Assembly: GCA_036785705.1 (NCBI GenBank)
Contig: JAWUZG010000056.1
Coordinates: 14,640,001 to 14,704,000 of the forward strand
Reading direction: 5' to 3'
From: Acanthornis magna
Taxonomy: Eukaryota; Chordata; Aves; Passeriformes; Acanthizidae
DNA length: 64,000 nucleotides
Shown here: positions 1-11,700 of the stretch, one piece after another
Position numbering within the stretch: the first letter of the stretch is position 1
How the letters are laid out: each line of letters begins with the position of its first letter
Notes under the pieces: generated by a model
What the model was told of the DNA's origin: nothing
Database searches by the model: none
The model's input: the letters and a program-made list of their open reading frames with translations, nothing else
Translations under genes and position numbers: made by a program

Positions 1-905
1 GTTTTAACCAAAGAACTCATCTTAGGCAAAGCCTTTAGTCTTTAAAAATCTTTATAAATATTCAATGTGTCAAAATCATCTGCTCTGGTCAGAAACCCAG
101 AGTATGTACATGTTATATATATATGTATAACAGGACTTTTGAGAGCTGTATCTTTTTCCAATAACCATTACTTATTTGAGACAGTCAAAATTTCAAAAAT
201 TATAAAAGGCAAGGTCCATCACCTCCTCTAAAGATTTGTAAGCAGGGCTACTTCTTTCCCTGGCCATTGATTTGGGTAAAGGTAACTGAAGTGATGGCAA
301 AGAAGCGCTCCCTAATAAACGCAAAGTTATGGCTGTGGACATCAGAACCACGGCCTTGATCTCCTAAGTCAACACCTACCTGCGCAGAGAGGTCAGAAGG
401 AGAACTCAAGCTTCAGCAAGTGTGGAAACAGCAACATTTCCTTTCTTCCTGTGATCATCAGCAGGCTGGGAGTAGGGCAGCTGCCAGCTCCCCCTCTGGA
501 TGGCTTGCAAGTAAGGGTGAAATCCCTTCCAGACTCATTTTCCAAGCAAGATCATGACTGTAGAAACACAAAAATTTTGTCTGACTGCTCTATAAATAGG
601 CAGGACTTTACTGTTCTATGTCCATGAGACTTTGCAACATCTAAAGAGTTAATAAACATTTGCAGCATTAATATTTTCTGCCTCTTCTCATGGTACAGTT
701 TCCCACACTTCCAGGTAGGTCTGGATCAAGGACACAGACTCAAGAAGAAATCACCATAAAAGGTCCCATGGACTCAAATACACTTCTCTTTAAGCACCAT
801 CTCCTCCAAATTAGCTAAGCACAGGGCCAACCCAATTTTTTTAATGTAGTTGATGAAAAGAAGGGAGTTGCCCTGTGCTCCAGTGTTGTGGAGCAATGGA
901 AATCC
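1..905. other. Non-coding AT-rich DNA, no gene seen
   Basis: There are stops in all frames and no recognisable repeat apart from a short TA-rich stretch around 113-128. A TATAAATAG string near 591-599 looks TATA-like. With no CpG cluster or downstream open frame, I do not call it a promoter. Confidence 0.6.
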
Positions 906-907
906 TA

Positions 908-1045
908 TAATCCTAGAATAGTTTGGATTGGAAGGGACCTTCAAAGGTCATCCTGTCCAACCCCCCTGCAATGAGCACAGACCTCAGCCTCAAGTCAGGG
1001 TTTGCTCTTCTCCCATCCAGATGTGATCTTGCTCCTACAAAGAGC
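908..1045 (-). mobile_element. CR1 LINE 3'-end fragment (avian)
   Basis: This is the 3' terminus of a CR1 non-LTR retrotransposon lying on the minus strand. On the plus strand it starts with a degraded ATAATCCTAGAATAG, the complement of the CR1 3' end, then reads GGATTGGAAGGGACCTTC, AAAGGTCATCCTGTCCAACC and CCCCTGCAATGAGCACAG. That is the order found in many avian CR1 3' ends. Identity fades after about 1045. It is 5'-truncated, as is usual for CR1, and keeps no useful coding sequence. The overlapping plus-strand open frame at 923-1204 is an accident of this repeat plus flanking DNA. Confidence 0.85.
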
Positions 1046-3044
1046 TCTGCTACACTCAGGAGAAGCCATGGCCTTATGTCTGGAAGTCTTCAGCTGCTGT
1101 TGCTGCAGACTTCAGCAGTGAATTTGAGCTACCATCCGTTTGCTGATTACATTGGACAAAAGAAGCAAAATTACTATCTACAGCTGAGTCATGTGCTCTT
1201 TTAGCTTCCCCCTTTGGAAGAGCAATTTTTCAAGCACTTCTTGCCAGGTCTCAATCAGAGCCCTTCTTAGCTGGAATTACAACAAATAGGAAAATAACGG
1301 TGCTTACAGCATTTAATTATCATGGCTGAAATATTATTGTTGTCTCTCTTGGCCCTGAGTGGGGCTAGAATTCCTTAAGGTGACATTTCCAAGGCACAAT
1401 GAAACATGTTTTACATGAGATTCCTTAAAACCCATCAATTATGCATGCTACAGAAACTTGTTATTGTACTCCAAGGACATGATCCAAACACCAATTGTGG
1501 TTATTGGAGATCCACAGGACTTGGATCATATCCTAAATCAACTGTATGGCCAGCTATCAAAGTAATAGCTTTTTTCCTTTCATTTCTGACTATGCTCTTT
1601 AAAGGCTGAGTCTTTTTCCTTTACTGCCTTAAAAATACAGATAAAGTCTCTCAGTTTATGAATATTTTTTACACTTTTTTTATCCTACTTCAGTGAATTG
1701 GCAAAATTTAATAATTTCTATAGCTTAGAGTGGTTGAGTACATGTCTATGCACATGTGTAAGTCATCCCCAAATATGTTTGTAGAGTCTCAAAAAAACCT
1801 TGTATTTTTACATTCCTCTTATCTTTTCATTAATTAAGAACAGGATACTCTGTATTAAAATGGTGCAGACCAGGTTTTAAGAATATTAGCCACATAAGTA
1901 GCATGAAGCACCTTGGTACGTGTGCATTTTCCCTCATGTTTTATTAGAAGTCTGATGTGTCTTTTCCTTCAGTGAAGTTTGACCAGCTTGCTTCAGGTTT
2001 TCTCCACTCATGTGTTACCACCAGGAAATTATTTACAAGCCTCTTATCAAAAGTTCTTTTGACACCTAAGAGAGTTGTGAGTTATGTTGACACAGCCCTT
2101 CCACATTTACCACCTTGTCATAAAAGTTAGAATGATTGGCAGAAAAACACCCAATAAGGGAGAAGTTTAGTTAATGCAGTGGATTAGCTATGGCTTTTTT
2201 TTTTTTTTTTCCTTTTCCTTCCCCTCCCTTTTTAAATTTGAATATTTAACACCAAGAGAGAAACCCGTCCTGTTTTTCGGCTGGAATAACAGCAGTTTCT
2301 GTTTCCAACCTGGGAAGAATGTGATGGGGATTGAAAAGCACCCCTGTCCTATTGTTAGACTCCCCCAGCACTGATCCTTGCTTTTAACATCATAATGAAG
2401 GATGCTCTTTAGTGGATTATCTTGAGAAGGGATTAACTCCTTCAAGACTTCTTAGGAGGCAAGGTGTTTTGAGCCCTAAATACACACCAATTGCCTGCTT
2501 AACTTTTCATCTTATTTTGAAAACTGCCCAGCTGGAATTCAAATTCTTTTCCATAGAGCTGAATTTTCTTAGTAGCAAAGTTTGAGTCAGGGGCAGCAGA
2601 TGCTAAAAATAAATACTGTTCATTTAATCGCGTGCAGCCAAATGTTTCGGATACTTTGCCGAGACAGGCATGGCAGGGTAAGACTCAATCAAAACTTTTG
2701 CTGCAAATTCAGCAAAGCTTTAAATTCTGTCTCTGTCGCTCAGGCACATGAAAAAAGCCTCCATGGCTTAACCTCTCTTACAAGGCTTTCTTTTTAACAA
2801 GGCAGAGAGACATAATATAGTCAGATAGATAGATAAAGTCCATGACACTCATATAGATTTCTTTTTTAATTCATATTAATATATTACATCTATAAGGAAT
2901 TAATAGAACTGCACACGAGGGTGTGCCTTGTGATATTTATGCTGTAGTCAGACATCCATGAACACCCACACAAATGTGCACACGTAGAGATACATACACA
3001 TGTGGAAAGACACCCTGTGTGTCACTTGAACCCTATGAATAAAT

Positions 3045-3083
3045 ACACATATATATATATATACACATATGTACATATATATG
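3045..3083. repeat. Compound AC/AT/TACATA microsatellite
   Basis: The stretch alternates CACATATATATATATATA with ACACATATGTACATATATAT. It is purine-pyrimidine alternating throughout and likely variable in length. It creates the YMYICVYIYIC-like run in a spurious minus-strand open frame. Confidence 0.85.
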
Positions 3084-3404
3084 GGATTTGGCCACTCTGC
3101 CTTGGCTTTCAATATCATTATCAGCATTGTTTTATGACACATTTGCTGTAGAATACAAAATGCCTAGTCAAAAAAAAAAAAAAAAAGCATGGGAAAGAGG
3201 ACTAATTGCTCTATAATTTATAATCAAGTGACTTCTTCAACCTATGCTTTTTTATCTTAATAACCATTCATTTGTGTCTGCCTAATTTATTGGAAGTGAA
3301 ATCTTGTATTTGTTCCCTCAGCCAACCTTTTCTCCATTATTAACCTGCTCCTTTGTTTCATATTCCGCTTGGCAAGGAAGAAGGGAGAGTTGCCTCAAGT
3401 TTTC

Positions 3405-3427
3405 CTTTCTTTCTTTCTTTCTTTCTT
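3405..3427. repeat. (TTTC)n microsatellite
   Basis: About five TTTC units follow a short pyrimidine run. The tract is homopurine on the opposite strand. Confidence 0.8.
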
Positions 3428-4319
3428 GTTACTTTACTAAAAACTTGTGTTCTGCTAGGCTTGAAGAATTAAAAATATTTTTATTGACAAAGGCTTTTTT
3501 TCATTTCTGTAGGACTGGCTGAAGGGGTGGGGTTTAGAAGAATATTTTTCACTGAAAAGAAGAAACTTTTACTTTGGAGAATTTTTTCCTCTTTTAGAGG
3601 AGGGAAGTTCTCAATGTGCCTGTTTTTCTCTCCTTGTTTTTTGCTCTTTCCTTCTGCACCTTCTGTAGCTACAACATAGATAATTTGCAACTTCATAAAC
3701 AAGGTTTTTCAGCTGGATTACCCAGACTGGGACTTGAGAAAGAGTTTGCTAAAAGCAACCAAATAAATGATTCTGAGGGCAAGTGAGTTTTCTCCAGTTT
3801 TAACAAATGGGGAAGACCCAGGTGCACCCTTATTGTGAGCTAAATGAAATACCCTCTTATTCATTTTTGTAATAATAACTGTATTCCACAGACTATGCTT
3901 TAATTGTAAATAATCCCCCACATTCTTTCAGTGTAAACTCTTTAAGGAGTCATGAATTTTATTTATACTCTCTCACTCTTTGAGAGTCTTTTGTTTATTT
4001 GCTGTTTAGTTCTTTGTGAAATAACACTCCCAGAAGAAAATCCCCCTCTCTGCTTAAGGAATTAGCCCAGAGACAAAAGCAGGGAATTCTTTAAGCCTTG
4101 TTTTGTGCTAAGAGAAATGTTTGACATTTCTGTGGAGAGGTGTTTAGTTTGGATTCATTAGGTCTTAGGGACTCTTTTCTCTTTTTTGGCCTTTCAGTTT
4201 CTGTCACTGTTTTTTTTCTGTGTTTGGTAGACTGAAGAGAATTTACCAATGTGTAATTAGGTTTCCTACATTTGAATAGCAAAATCCAGTTGTGTTTTAA
4301 ATAGGCAAGCTAAGCATTC

Positions 4320-4625
4320 CCCTCAACCAGCAGGCCCAAACCTGAAACCTGCTTTGTGAGCGGACGAAAGGACGGCAGAAGGAAGAAAAAAGCTTCCCCA
4401 AGGTTACTTAATGCTTGAAACAAACACCAATAAGGCTCCACTGGTGCAATGCCGTCGGTTGTAGCAAAGGGGGAAGCTGTGGTCTTGGAAAACAGAGTTT
4501 CCCTTAAAATCAGGCCTTAAAATAGTGAAAACCTATGTATCATATGCAACATGCTACCGCTTCTTCCTCGGGTTTGTACAGCTGGGAGTTTATCAGCATC
4601 TATTGATATCGTGTTGTATTACTTT
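4320..4625. other. CpG-retaining non-coding segment, possible conserved element
   Basis: This segment carries CpGs (GAGCGGACGAAAGGACGG, ATGCCGTCGG, CTACCGC, CCTCGGG, ATATCGTG) inside an otherwise CpG-poor neighbourhood. No open frame of interest and no splice-like boundaries are visible. Retained CpGs in non-coding avian DNA can mark unmethylated regulatory elements. That is an inference from composition only, since conservation cannot be seen from one genome. Confidence 0.3.
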
Positions 4626-7600
4626 TAATGGTGCACAACAGCATTATAAAAAAGTTCCATCAAGTTAGAATCATTAGCTCAGCCCAGTGTATTTAAGCAT
4701 TTTGTCAAAAGCAACAAAATAGTTCATCCAAGGGCAAAAATATGAGGCGAATTAGCCCAAAGTTGCATAGCATGAAGCTTTTATTTTGATCCTGAAACAC
4801 AGGTAAGGCTGTTAGGAGGGAAATGGGACTGAAAATCTAAGACAAAAAAGTAAAGCGTGGGTTTGTAATAAGAGATTAAGAGGAAGCCAGCCACTGAAAC
4901 AGCTGTTTTGACCATTTTGAACTGTTTGTGTAGGTACTAGCGCAGGGCTGCTTTTCTTTTGAAAATGGCAGAAAGGAATGTGCTGGCAATTTCAAATTTT
5001 TTTCTTCCCAGATTCTTATCAAAGTGGGAAAATCATCCAAACTGATCGTTCCTTAAACAGTTTCCATTTTCAAGCAGTCAGCAAATTTCTAGTGAATAAG
5101 GAATTTTCTTTAAAAATAAAATCCCAGCAGACTACAATTTGAAACCGTGTTCTTAGCCAAAGCTGTGCTTGTAGGTAAAAACAGCCTGAAGTTTTCCATT
5201 GGGACTGTGCAACATAGTGGAAAATCAGAAGGTTAAAGACCAAGCAGAGTACAAAAAAAAATCAGCCCTAGAGCACTCACACACCATCCCTGGACATTAA
5301 CATGGCAGTTTTACCAAATTTATCTTTGTACAGAAGCTTTGCTTCATTTCTCAGTCTTCTTTAAATGTAAAGGGCCTGTTTAAAGGACATTTTTCATAAT
5401 GAGTCTCATACTTATTTAACCATTTCATTCAACGTTGTCCAGATTTATTGACTGTTGGAGCTTTCTTCCTTTTCTGTTTTCTCTGGGACATCCATTCTGG
5501 GTGAGCAATGTCACTGCTGAAAAACAATGTTATTTAGCTGGCTTTTTAAAGCTACAATAGTTATGAACTCCAGATCATTCTTTATTTGCTAACTGACTGC
5601 TGCCAAATACACCCAATTCATCTGGTGGAAAGACTTTGTGCAATAGCTGACAAATCTGGAATATTCTTCTCTGGTAGATCTGGCAGTAACCACCTGTTGC
5701 GATGCCAAACATACAGTGTGAAACATATCTGGATGTTGACAGACTTCAGCTTCATTGCAGAGCATCACTGCTAGAACATAAAAGTTTGTTTTTCTGCCTT
5801 TCAAATATGCTGAACACCTGCTCCTCTCATTGTTTTCCCACTTATTATTGTTTTTTTATCTTTAATTCAAGTCATAGTTGTGCTTTCTGCTGGATGGAAA
5901 AGCTCTCTGGAGTCTTTCCACTGACTTCAGTGATTTTGATGCTGGTCCCAGAGGTATAGGTGCATAGGCTTTTTTAAAAAGCTGGGTATTCTTGGCACAG
6001 CCCTCTGCCTGAATGCACCAAAATGCCATTTCAGACAGTACAGTTTCCCCTGGAACACAAGCAGGGGTGACCCAGAGCCCATGACTCCTCTCCTTGAGGA
6101 ACAAAAGATGCTGGAGGAAGCTGTTGGAAAGTATCAACCTGTTACTGGGAGGATGGGCTTCACCATAAATGTCTTCTTTTCCACTTAAAACCCCAAATAT
6201 TGTTTGTTTATTTGCTTTCCTGTTCTAAGACAATGTGATGCTGAAAATATTTTGGTCCAGAAATAGGCCAAGGTCAATTCAATCCCATTCAAGGCACTCT
6301 TTCCACTTCTGTAGGCTGCGCTGTGTCTTATACAATGCTACAAGATCCTCCTCTTTGGCTGGGAGAAGAAGGACCAAAAGAATATCTTAAGAATCTAGTG
6401 CTGATCGTATATCTTCATGCAAATAGGTGTAACATCAGCTAAAGCAATGTCCTTTGTTCCTTATTCGAATTTTAAAAGAAAATATATGAACATCAGATGA
6501 TAACCAGTTCCTATATGGAAGGAGGCAGGGGCCTGCTTCAAAAACCTCAATAAGTTCTAGATTTACTTTTCATTTCTCATTCTCATTTTTTTTTTAATAA
6601 AAGACTGTAATACTTACTATTAAGGTGGGAAAAAATAAGACATTTTCTTTAAACATAAAAGAAATCATAATTTCATTCTTTTTCCTATATTTCTTGTGTT
6701 CCAACATTTCCTGTAAAGCTGTATCCCATTCATGACAGTGCTCGTAGTAGAACTTTTAGAAAAGGTGCATAAAATCCTGGATAATTACGGAGCGAATTTC
6801 CTCCTTAACTCTATTAGTCAGTAGTTGGCTTCTATCCTGAAGCATAATTGTTTATATCCCTAATGTATGGTTTCATCCTGTGTAATGTAGCTGCGGATGG
6901 TCTCATTATCCATATAAGTGTTTAATAAATCCCTTTAATCCCGCTAAACTCATGCCTCAAAGATACTGTATTTTGTGGCAGTGAGTTCCACATGTTAATT
7001 AACTACTATAAAAGAATGATCCTAAGTATAATTTTTGGATAATTTTTTCTTAGAAGGTTCACATAAATTCACGTTGACACCAGTCTTCGCTGTTTCTTCT
7101 GTTTCGGTAATGATACCCCAGTCCATCAATCAACCAGTAAAAAACTGGTGTTTTCCAAACAGTTAATTTTAATTGAGTATTTTAAAGTATTCACAGAAAA
7201 TGGATGCCCGCTCTGTCTGCAGCAGAGATATCATCAGAGACCAGATTTTTTTCTTATCTGCTTCACTCACTGAAACTGAAACACAAGCTCTGAGCCCAAT
7301 TCAGGTGGGGTGTGACTTCTCAAGCACCTGGCAGATGGTGCCCCAGGAGAGGGGACATCCTGCCTTTTTGAAGGGCAGCATCTCCCAACTCCTTAGCAAG
7401 TTTTGTTTCCAATTTGGGATGCAACAGCTCAGCCCAGGAGACCGTCCTGGACAGGCTGTTAACCAGTCTTGCTCCTCATAAAAGACATCTCCTGCATGAC
7501 CTTAAGCCAGCACGCCCTGTTCTGGCAGTGATCATTCACCTCCAAGTAGCAATTTAATGTTCTCCATCCATCACACCTCTGAAAGGAGGTGGCACACACT

Positions 7601-9200
7601 GAAAAAAAAAATTTCAGTTCTATCAACATCATATACAGTAGATCTAACACCAGTGGACAGATCTTTAGGGCATTGGTTAGGTTTTGGGAAGGAAAGGAGT
7701 TCAGGGATCTGGCGTTCAGTGCTGAACCTTATTCTGTCACTCTTCACCTCTCCTTTTCCTCTTTTCCCAAACTACCATTCTCATTTCCAATCTAAGCCTT
7801 ACCCCACCCGTGAAAATAAGTTATTTGAAAGTCTAAAGATTAAAGGTAAGCTTTGAAAGGTGAAGGGTGTGATATCCAAAGCACTCCGAGGTACCAAAAA
7901 GAATATATATAGACTGATTTCTAAAAGAGGATGGCAGCCACAGGAAAAAAAAAGCTAAAATATTTTGGATATTTGCACAAAGAAGTAAAAATTCCTCAGA
8001 AGCTCCCCAAAACACACAGATTGCTCCTTTATTGTTATTGAATGCAGTTTATTTATACCTTCCATTGCAGCATGGGCCATAGCTTTTTTATGGGAAAGAA
8101 TTAAATTTAATGTTATATTTTCCAACAATTTAAAATGCTGATCCTGCTTTTCTCCATATATCAGCTCTTATTACTCAATAAAATTTTGGGGTGCTGTTTC
8201 TTCTGAGGTGGACAACATTAAAAAAAATCAAACATTGTATTTACAAGATGAACCAGAGAGGATCTCTGGGTTCTGATAACAAAACCTATCCCACTTTTCT
8301 GTAACGGAAGTCAGATCTGAGGGGACTTTTAGTTTTCATTTGACGATATGGTTTCCATTATCATTTGTTGGTTTTCTTTTGTTGCAAAATGGACTATTTT
8401 GTGAAGTTGGCTGTCACTTTTGAAATGGAAATCATGATGAATTATGGCCCATTTTCCTTACTATGCTTTATCAAGCTCATTAAAGATGATGCATGGTCTG
8501 AAGTTAATGAAACAAAAGACAAAAAGCTGCATAGGAAGCTTCTCTTTCTTACAGCTATTGCTCACATATGAAATTAAATCATCTGGTTGCACTTGTTGCA
8601 CTCAATGTCCACTTCTTTTGGGCACGTTGAACCCTCTCACTGTGCCTGCTACTCTCCTGAAACTGGAACACAAAAAACCCCTGCTGCAAAATTTTAAGGG
8701 CATAAGTTATCCCAAAACTTTTGTTCCTCCTTGTCGCTATCTCATTCTAGATTCATTTTGACAAGGAATGCGTACGCCAAGAAGCTTTTCATATTTTTAC
8801 AATGTTAAACGTGAGAAATGTGAATTTGCTCTGGAAAATAAGGTTTTGGAGAATGCATTTCCACTGAAATAACCATGTAACAAAAGATGTTTCCTAAATC
8901 TCATAGATGGTGATGCATCTTATACAACAAGCCAAGACTTTCATCCAAAACTAAACAGCTGTGGTGTCATTTTCAGGCACTTAATATTTGCATAAACACA
9001 TTTTTTCCCTTGCAACTTGAATTAATCTTTATATCAATAACAGAGCAAACCTCCAAACAATTGTTCGAAGGGAAGAATTCAGTAAGGTTTTTCAATATTG
9101 GAAGGAATTCTGCTTATATATTTCAAAGGAAATCTAACTCCTGTATAAAGTTGGACACTATTTGAACTCGCTGGAAATGTTTGGTAGACACGCTGCCTTA
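4626..9200. other. Non-coding AT-rich DNA, no gene seen
   Basis: Apart from a short ancient-repeat remnant near 5909-5950, this stretch has no recognisable gene, RNA or mobile element. The longest open frames (about 100 codons at 7173-7481 and 8444-8761) have no domain pattern I recognise. A strong pyrimidine tract at about 7740-7796, ending in AATCTAAG and followed 49 nt later by AAAG|GTAAGC at 7845-7851, mimics a small exon, but the evidence is weak. Confidence 0.55.
5909..5950. repeat. Remnant of ancient amniote palindromic repeat (tentative)
   Basis: TGGAGTCTTTCCACTGACTT followed by CAGTGATTTTGATGCTGGTCCC resembles the recurring sauropsid repeat phrase in which CATTGACTTCAATGGG is followed by a GGATCAGGCCC-like end. 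Members of this group are short non-autonomous elements with inverted arms. Only about 40 bp survive, so the assignment is tentative. Confidence 0.35.
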
Positions 9201-9203
9201 TAT

Positions 9204-9282
9204 GGGCCCTGATTCAGAAAAGCACTTAAGCACACGCTTAACTGTTATCACGTGTTAAAGTGCTTTTCTGGATAGGGATCCA
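9204..9282. mobile_element. Ancient palindromic MITE-like element
   Basis: The left arm starts GGGCCCTGATTCAGAAAAGC and continues ACTTAAGCACACG. The right arm, reverse-complemented, reads GATCCCTATCCAGAAAAGC then ACTTTAACACG. The two arms therefore form an imperfect inverted repeat of about 28-30 bp around a short centre (CTTAACTGTTAT). The wording (GATTCAGNAAAGCACTTAAGCACRTGCTTAAC) matches a widespread palindromic repeat I know from turtle, crocodilian and bird genomes. No coding capacity would be expected. The exact superfamily cannot be assigned from sequence alone. Confidence 0.7.
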
Positions 9283-11084
9283 TTCTTAAATCTTAGGCAA
9301 CAGGGCTAATCCGGCACTTCTGAAGAGGCCAGTGAAATGATGCTCTTTGATTTCACTGGACCTTGTCTGACCACTCCACTCAATCAATAGCCCAGTGCTA
9401 AAATATGATGCTGGAAAAACGGGAAGAAACATTTAATAGGAGCTTGGAAAGACAATTGTGCTGTCAAAGATAGAATGGCTATTCCTGGCAGCATAACTTT
9501 TAATTTGAAAGGTAAAACCCCTTGTATTCTGTCTAAAGTGCATTAACTGGTATAGTGCCCCATGACTATCTATTGTAATTGTCCACAGGCTGACAAATGG
9601 GCATTTAATCCAGAAAAAACAGGATTTAATTGCTAAAACATGCTGGAAATCGTAAAGCAAGAACATACATCTGGCAACATTGAGATGCTGGTGTTTTGCA
9701 AGCCATCCTCCAGCTTGTTCCTAAAGTAGATGGAATTGAAAAGACTCTGCTACCTGTGGCCTTTGCTTAAAGCTGCCAGGAAGAGGCAGAGAGTGTGCAG
9801 TACATTTCTACTAGTTTAGGTTGTATCCACATTTTCCAGACCCTGCTCCAAAATGAAGTGAGGCTATTATTCTGTGCAGTCACTCCTGTGGTTTTATTTG
9901 AATTGTACATTTGCCTTTGTAGACCCCTGGAAATAAAACATCTCGAAGTTGATGAAAATGGGGGAAAGAACCTTGTTTGCGTTGGACTTGTTAAATGTGC
10001 AAAACCAGTGTGGTCATCCTGATAGTTAAATAATGGGAGGAATTGCATGAGGAGGAAGCCAAGAAAATGTTTTTCTCTCCTCCCACCTTTAATGCCACTC
10101 CCACCTTGAAACCACGAGCCTCCTTCAAATCCATGATGTTGCCTTGGGTTTGTCTAGACTGTGGGGATAAGGATTTGCGGTGCTGCCCACAGGCTGACCC
10201 CACCCAGCCATGCCTGCCAGCCCTCCCCACACCAGCGCTCAGGGCTTTTTCCTAAGGAAACCAAGCTCCTCGGGGAGAAAGAGCCTGGCTTTTGCCCCAG
10301 CATGGATTTGGATGTGGCCAGGGCACACACTTGGAATCTGGATGCTGGGAAATATCTGCAAATCTCACCGTTCCAACCCACCCTTTGTTCCTCGACCTGC
10401 AAAATGGGCACCCGAGCTCTCATCAGAGGTCAGGAGCTCTCATCACCTGTCAGAAGTATCGAGAGGTTTATTTAATTAATGTTTATAATGCTGATTCGAG
10501 ATGCCAGATGCTACAGTGCTGAGCTCTCTCTGTGTAGCTACATCAATAGCTAAGGAGGAGGGAAGGCACTAAAGACATGCAAAGCATTCTCAGCTTCTTG
10601 CTGATGCAAATTGCTGCAGGTAATTAAGAAAAGCACTACAAAAGAAGGAAATAGAAGTGAAAGCTTAAACATGAAGAAATAATGACTTTTTTAGAATTTA
10701 AGTGAAAAATTAATCAACTAATAAAAAGAACTTAGCATATTATAGGCTAACTCACTCTTTTATAATTGAAACACATGGGCTCGCCTCTAAATTGCTATGA
10801 AAAATAACCAATAATATTCCAGTGGCTTTATTTCTTTAGACCTATCATGGGGTATAATCATCTTCACATGTGTCTCTGAAGAGTGGAAGTTGCTAAATAC
10901 AGATTTGGAGAATCAAGTTATCAAAGTGACTCCTTAGCTGAGAAGCAGATTTTTGTCTGGGCTGGGAGGCGTCATCTGAAACGTTCAGAGCCACAAACTC
11001 TACCAGGATCAGGACTCAGCTTTTCCTATTGATTGCTGCACAGCATCCTACAGGCACATTTTGCAGACATAGAGGATCCCATGA

Positions 11085-11085
<1 letters not shown>
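9283..11085. other. Non-coding DNA, no gene seen
   Basis: This holds a GC-richer patch around 10040-10450 with overlapping open frames of up to about 104 codons on both strands. None shows a domain, signal peptide or codon pattern I recognise. A 20-bp direct tandem duplication lies at 10414-10453. The remainder is AT-rich spacer. Confidence 0.55.
10414..10453. repeat. 20-bp tandem duplication
   Basis: GAGCTCTCATCAGAGGTCAG is followed immediately by GAGCTCTCATCACCTGTCAG. The two units differ at only a few positions. This is probably a replication-slippage duplication of no coding significance. Confidence 0.8.

Positions 11086-11086
<1 letters not shown>

Positions 11087-11152
<66 letters not shown>
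11087..11152. repeat. (AT)33 dinucleotide microsatellite
   Basis: This is an uninterrupted AT run of 66 bp, the longest pure simple repeat in the window. It is self-complementary, so it can extrude as a cruciform or hairpin and is likely length-polymorphic. It produces the alternating Ile-Tyr stretch in a spurious plus-strand open frame at 11029-11328. Confidence 0.97.
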
Positions 11153-11155
<3 letters not shown>

Positions 11156-11700
11156 ACGTAAGTAGTGAAAAAAACCAAGGAAGCATGGTGTCAGGTGAAT
11201 GTCTTGTAGCACAGCATCAGTGGCCTCCAGCTTCTCTCAGAATGTTTCCAAGCCCTGCTCAGCCTTCCCTTCATCACAGTATCAGGCCTTCTTCACAGAG
11301 ACCAGTAAATCACCATTTTTCTCTGTAATTCTCCACTCAGACGTAGCCCCATGCAGACTTGTGACATGTCCTAATTGTGCTGAGCGATATCACACCTTAA
11401 TGACTGGCAATAACCTTTGTTTTATGTCCAGGTTGTTAATCCCTTTATAAAGGCCATAGCAGCTGTCAGATGAGGTCAGGCATGAGTTCTCATTTTCCAC
11501 TGCTGCATTTTGAGAAATAGTTTTTAAAACTCTTGAGCAATTCTCTTTTAGCAAACAGCAAAGTCCAGATATTTCCCCACTATCACTCCATCACATATCT
11601 GTAGAGGTAAGCAAAGAAGGAGTGTGTATTCACATACTAATTTAGCCCTTGTATAATTACATAGGGATATGTACATTACAAATCTATATCACACACTATA
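11153..11700. other. Non-coding spacer, nothing recognised
   Basis: I see no gene-like or repeat-like signal between the AT microsatellite and the old LINE. Frames are short and composition is ordinary for the window. Confidence 0.55.

Larger units (their letters stand above)
1046..4300. other. Non-coding DNA with simple repeats, no gene seen
   Basis: This stretch is CpG-poor and AT-rich, with only short random open frames. It holds a T16 run at 2195-2210, a short (AGAT)n near 2823, a TA/CA-rich microsatellite near 3045-3083, an A17 run at 3170-3186 and a TTTC tract at 3405-3427. I recognise no protein family in any frame. Confidence 0.6.

Noticed and set aside
591..599. TATA-like TATAAATAG
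   Set aside because: An isolated AT-rich motif in AT-rich DNA with no CpG block, exon signal or open frame downstream.
923..1204. 93-codon plus-strand open frame
   Set aside because: It is made of a minus-strand CR1 fragment plus flanking DNA and has no protein family pattern.
7740..7851. Possible 49-nt microexon after a strong pyrimidine tract, ending AAAG|GTAAGC
   Set aside because: The acceptor is AATCTAAG with a poor preceding context, the segment is very short, and no second supporting signal such as a CpG cluster or linked exon is nearby.
11029..11328. 99-codon frame with a long Ile-Tyr repeat
   Set aside because: The repeat is the translated (AT)33 microsatellite and the flanks are not protein-like.
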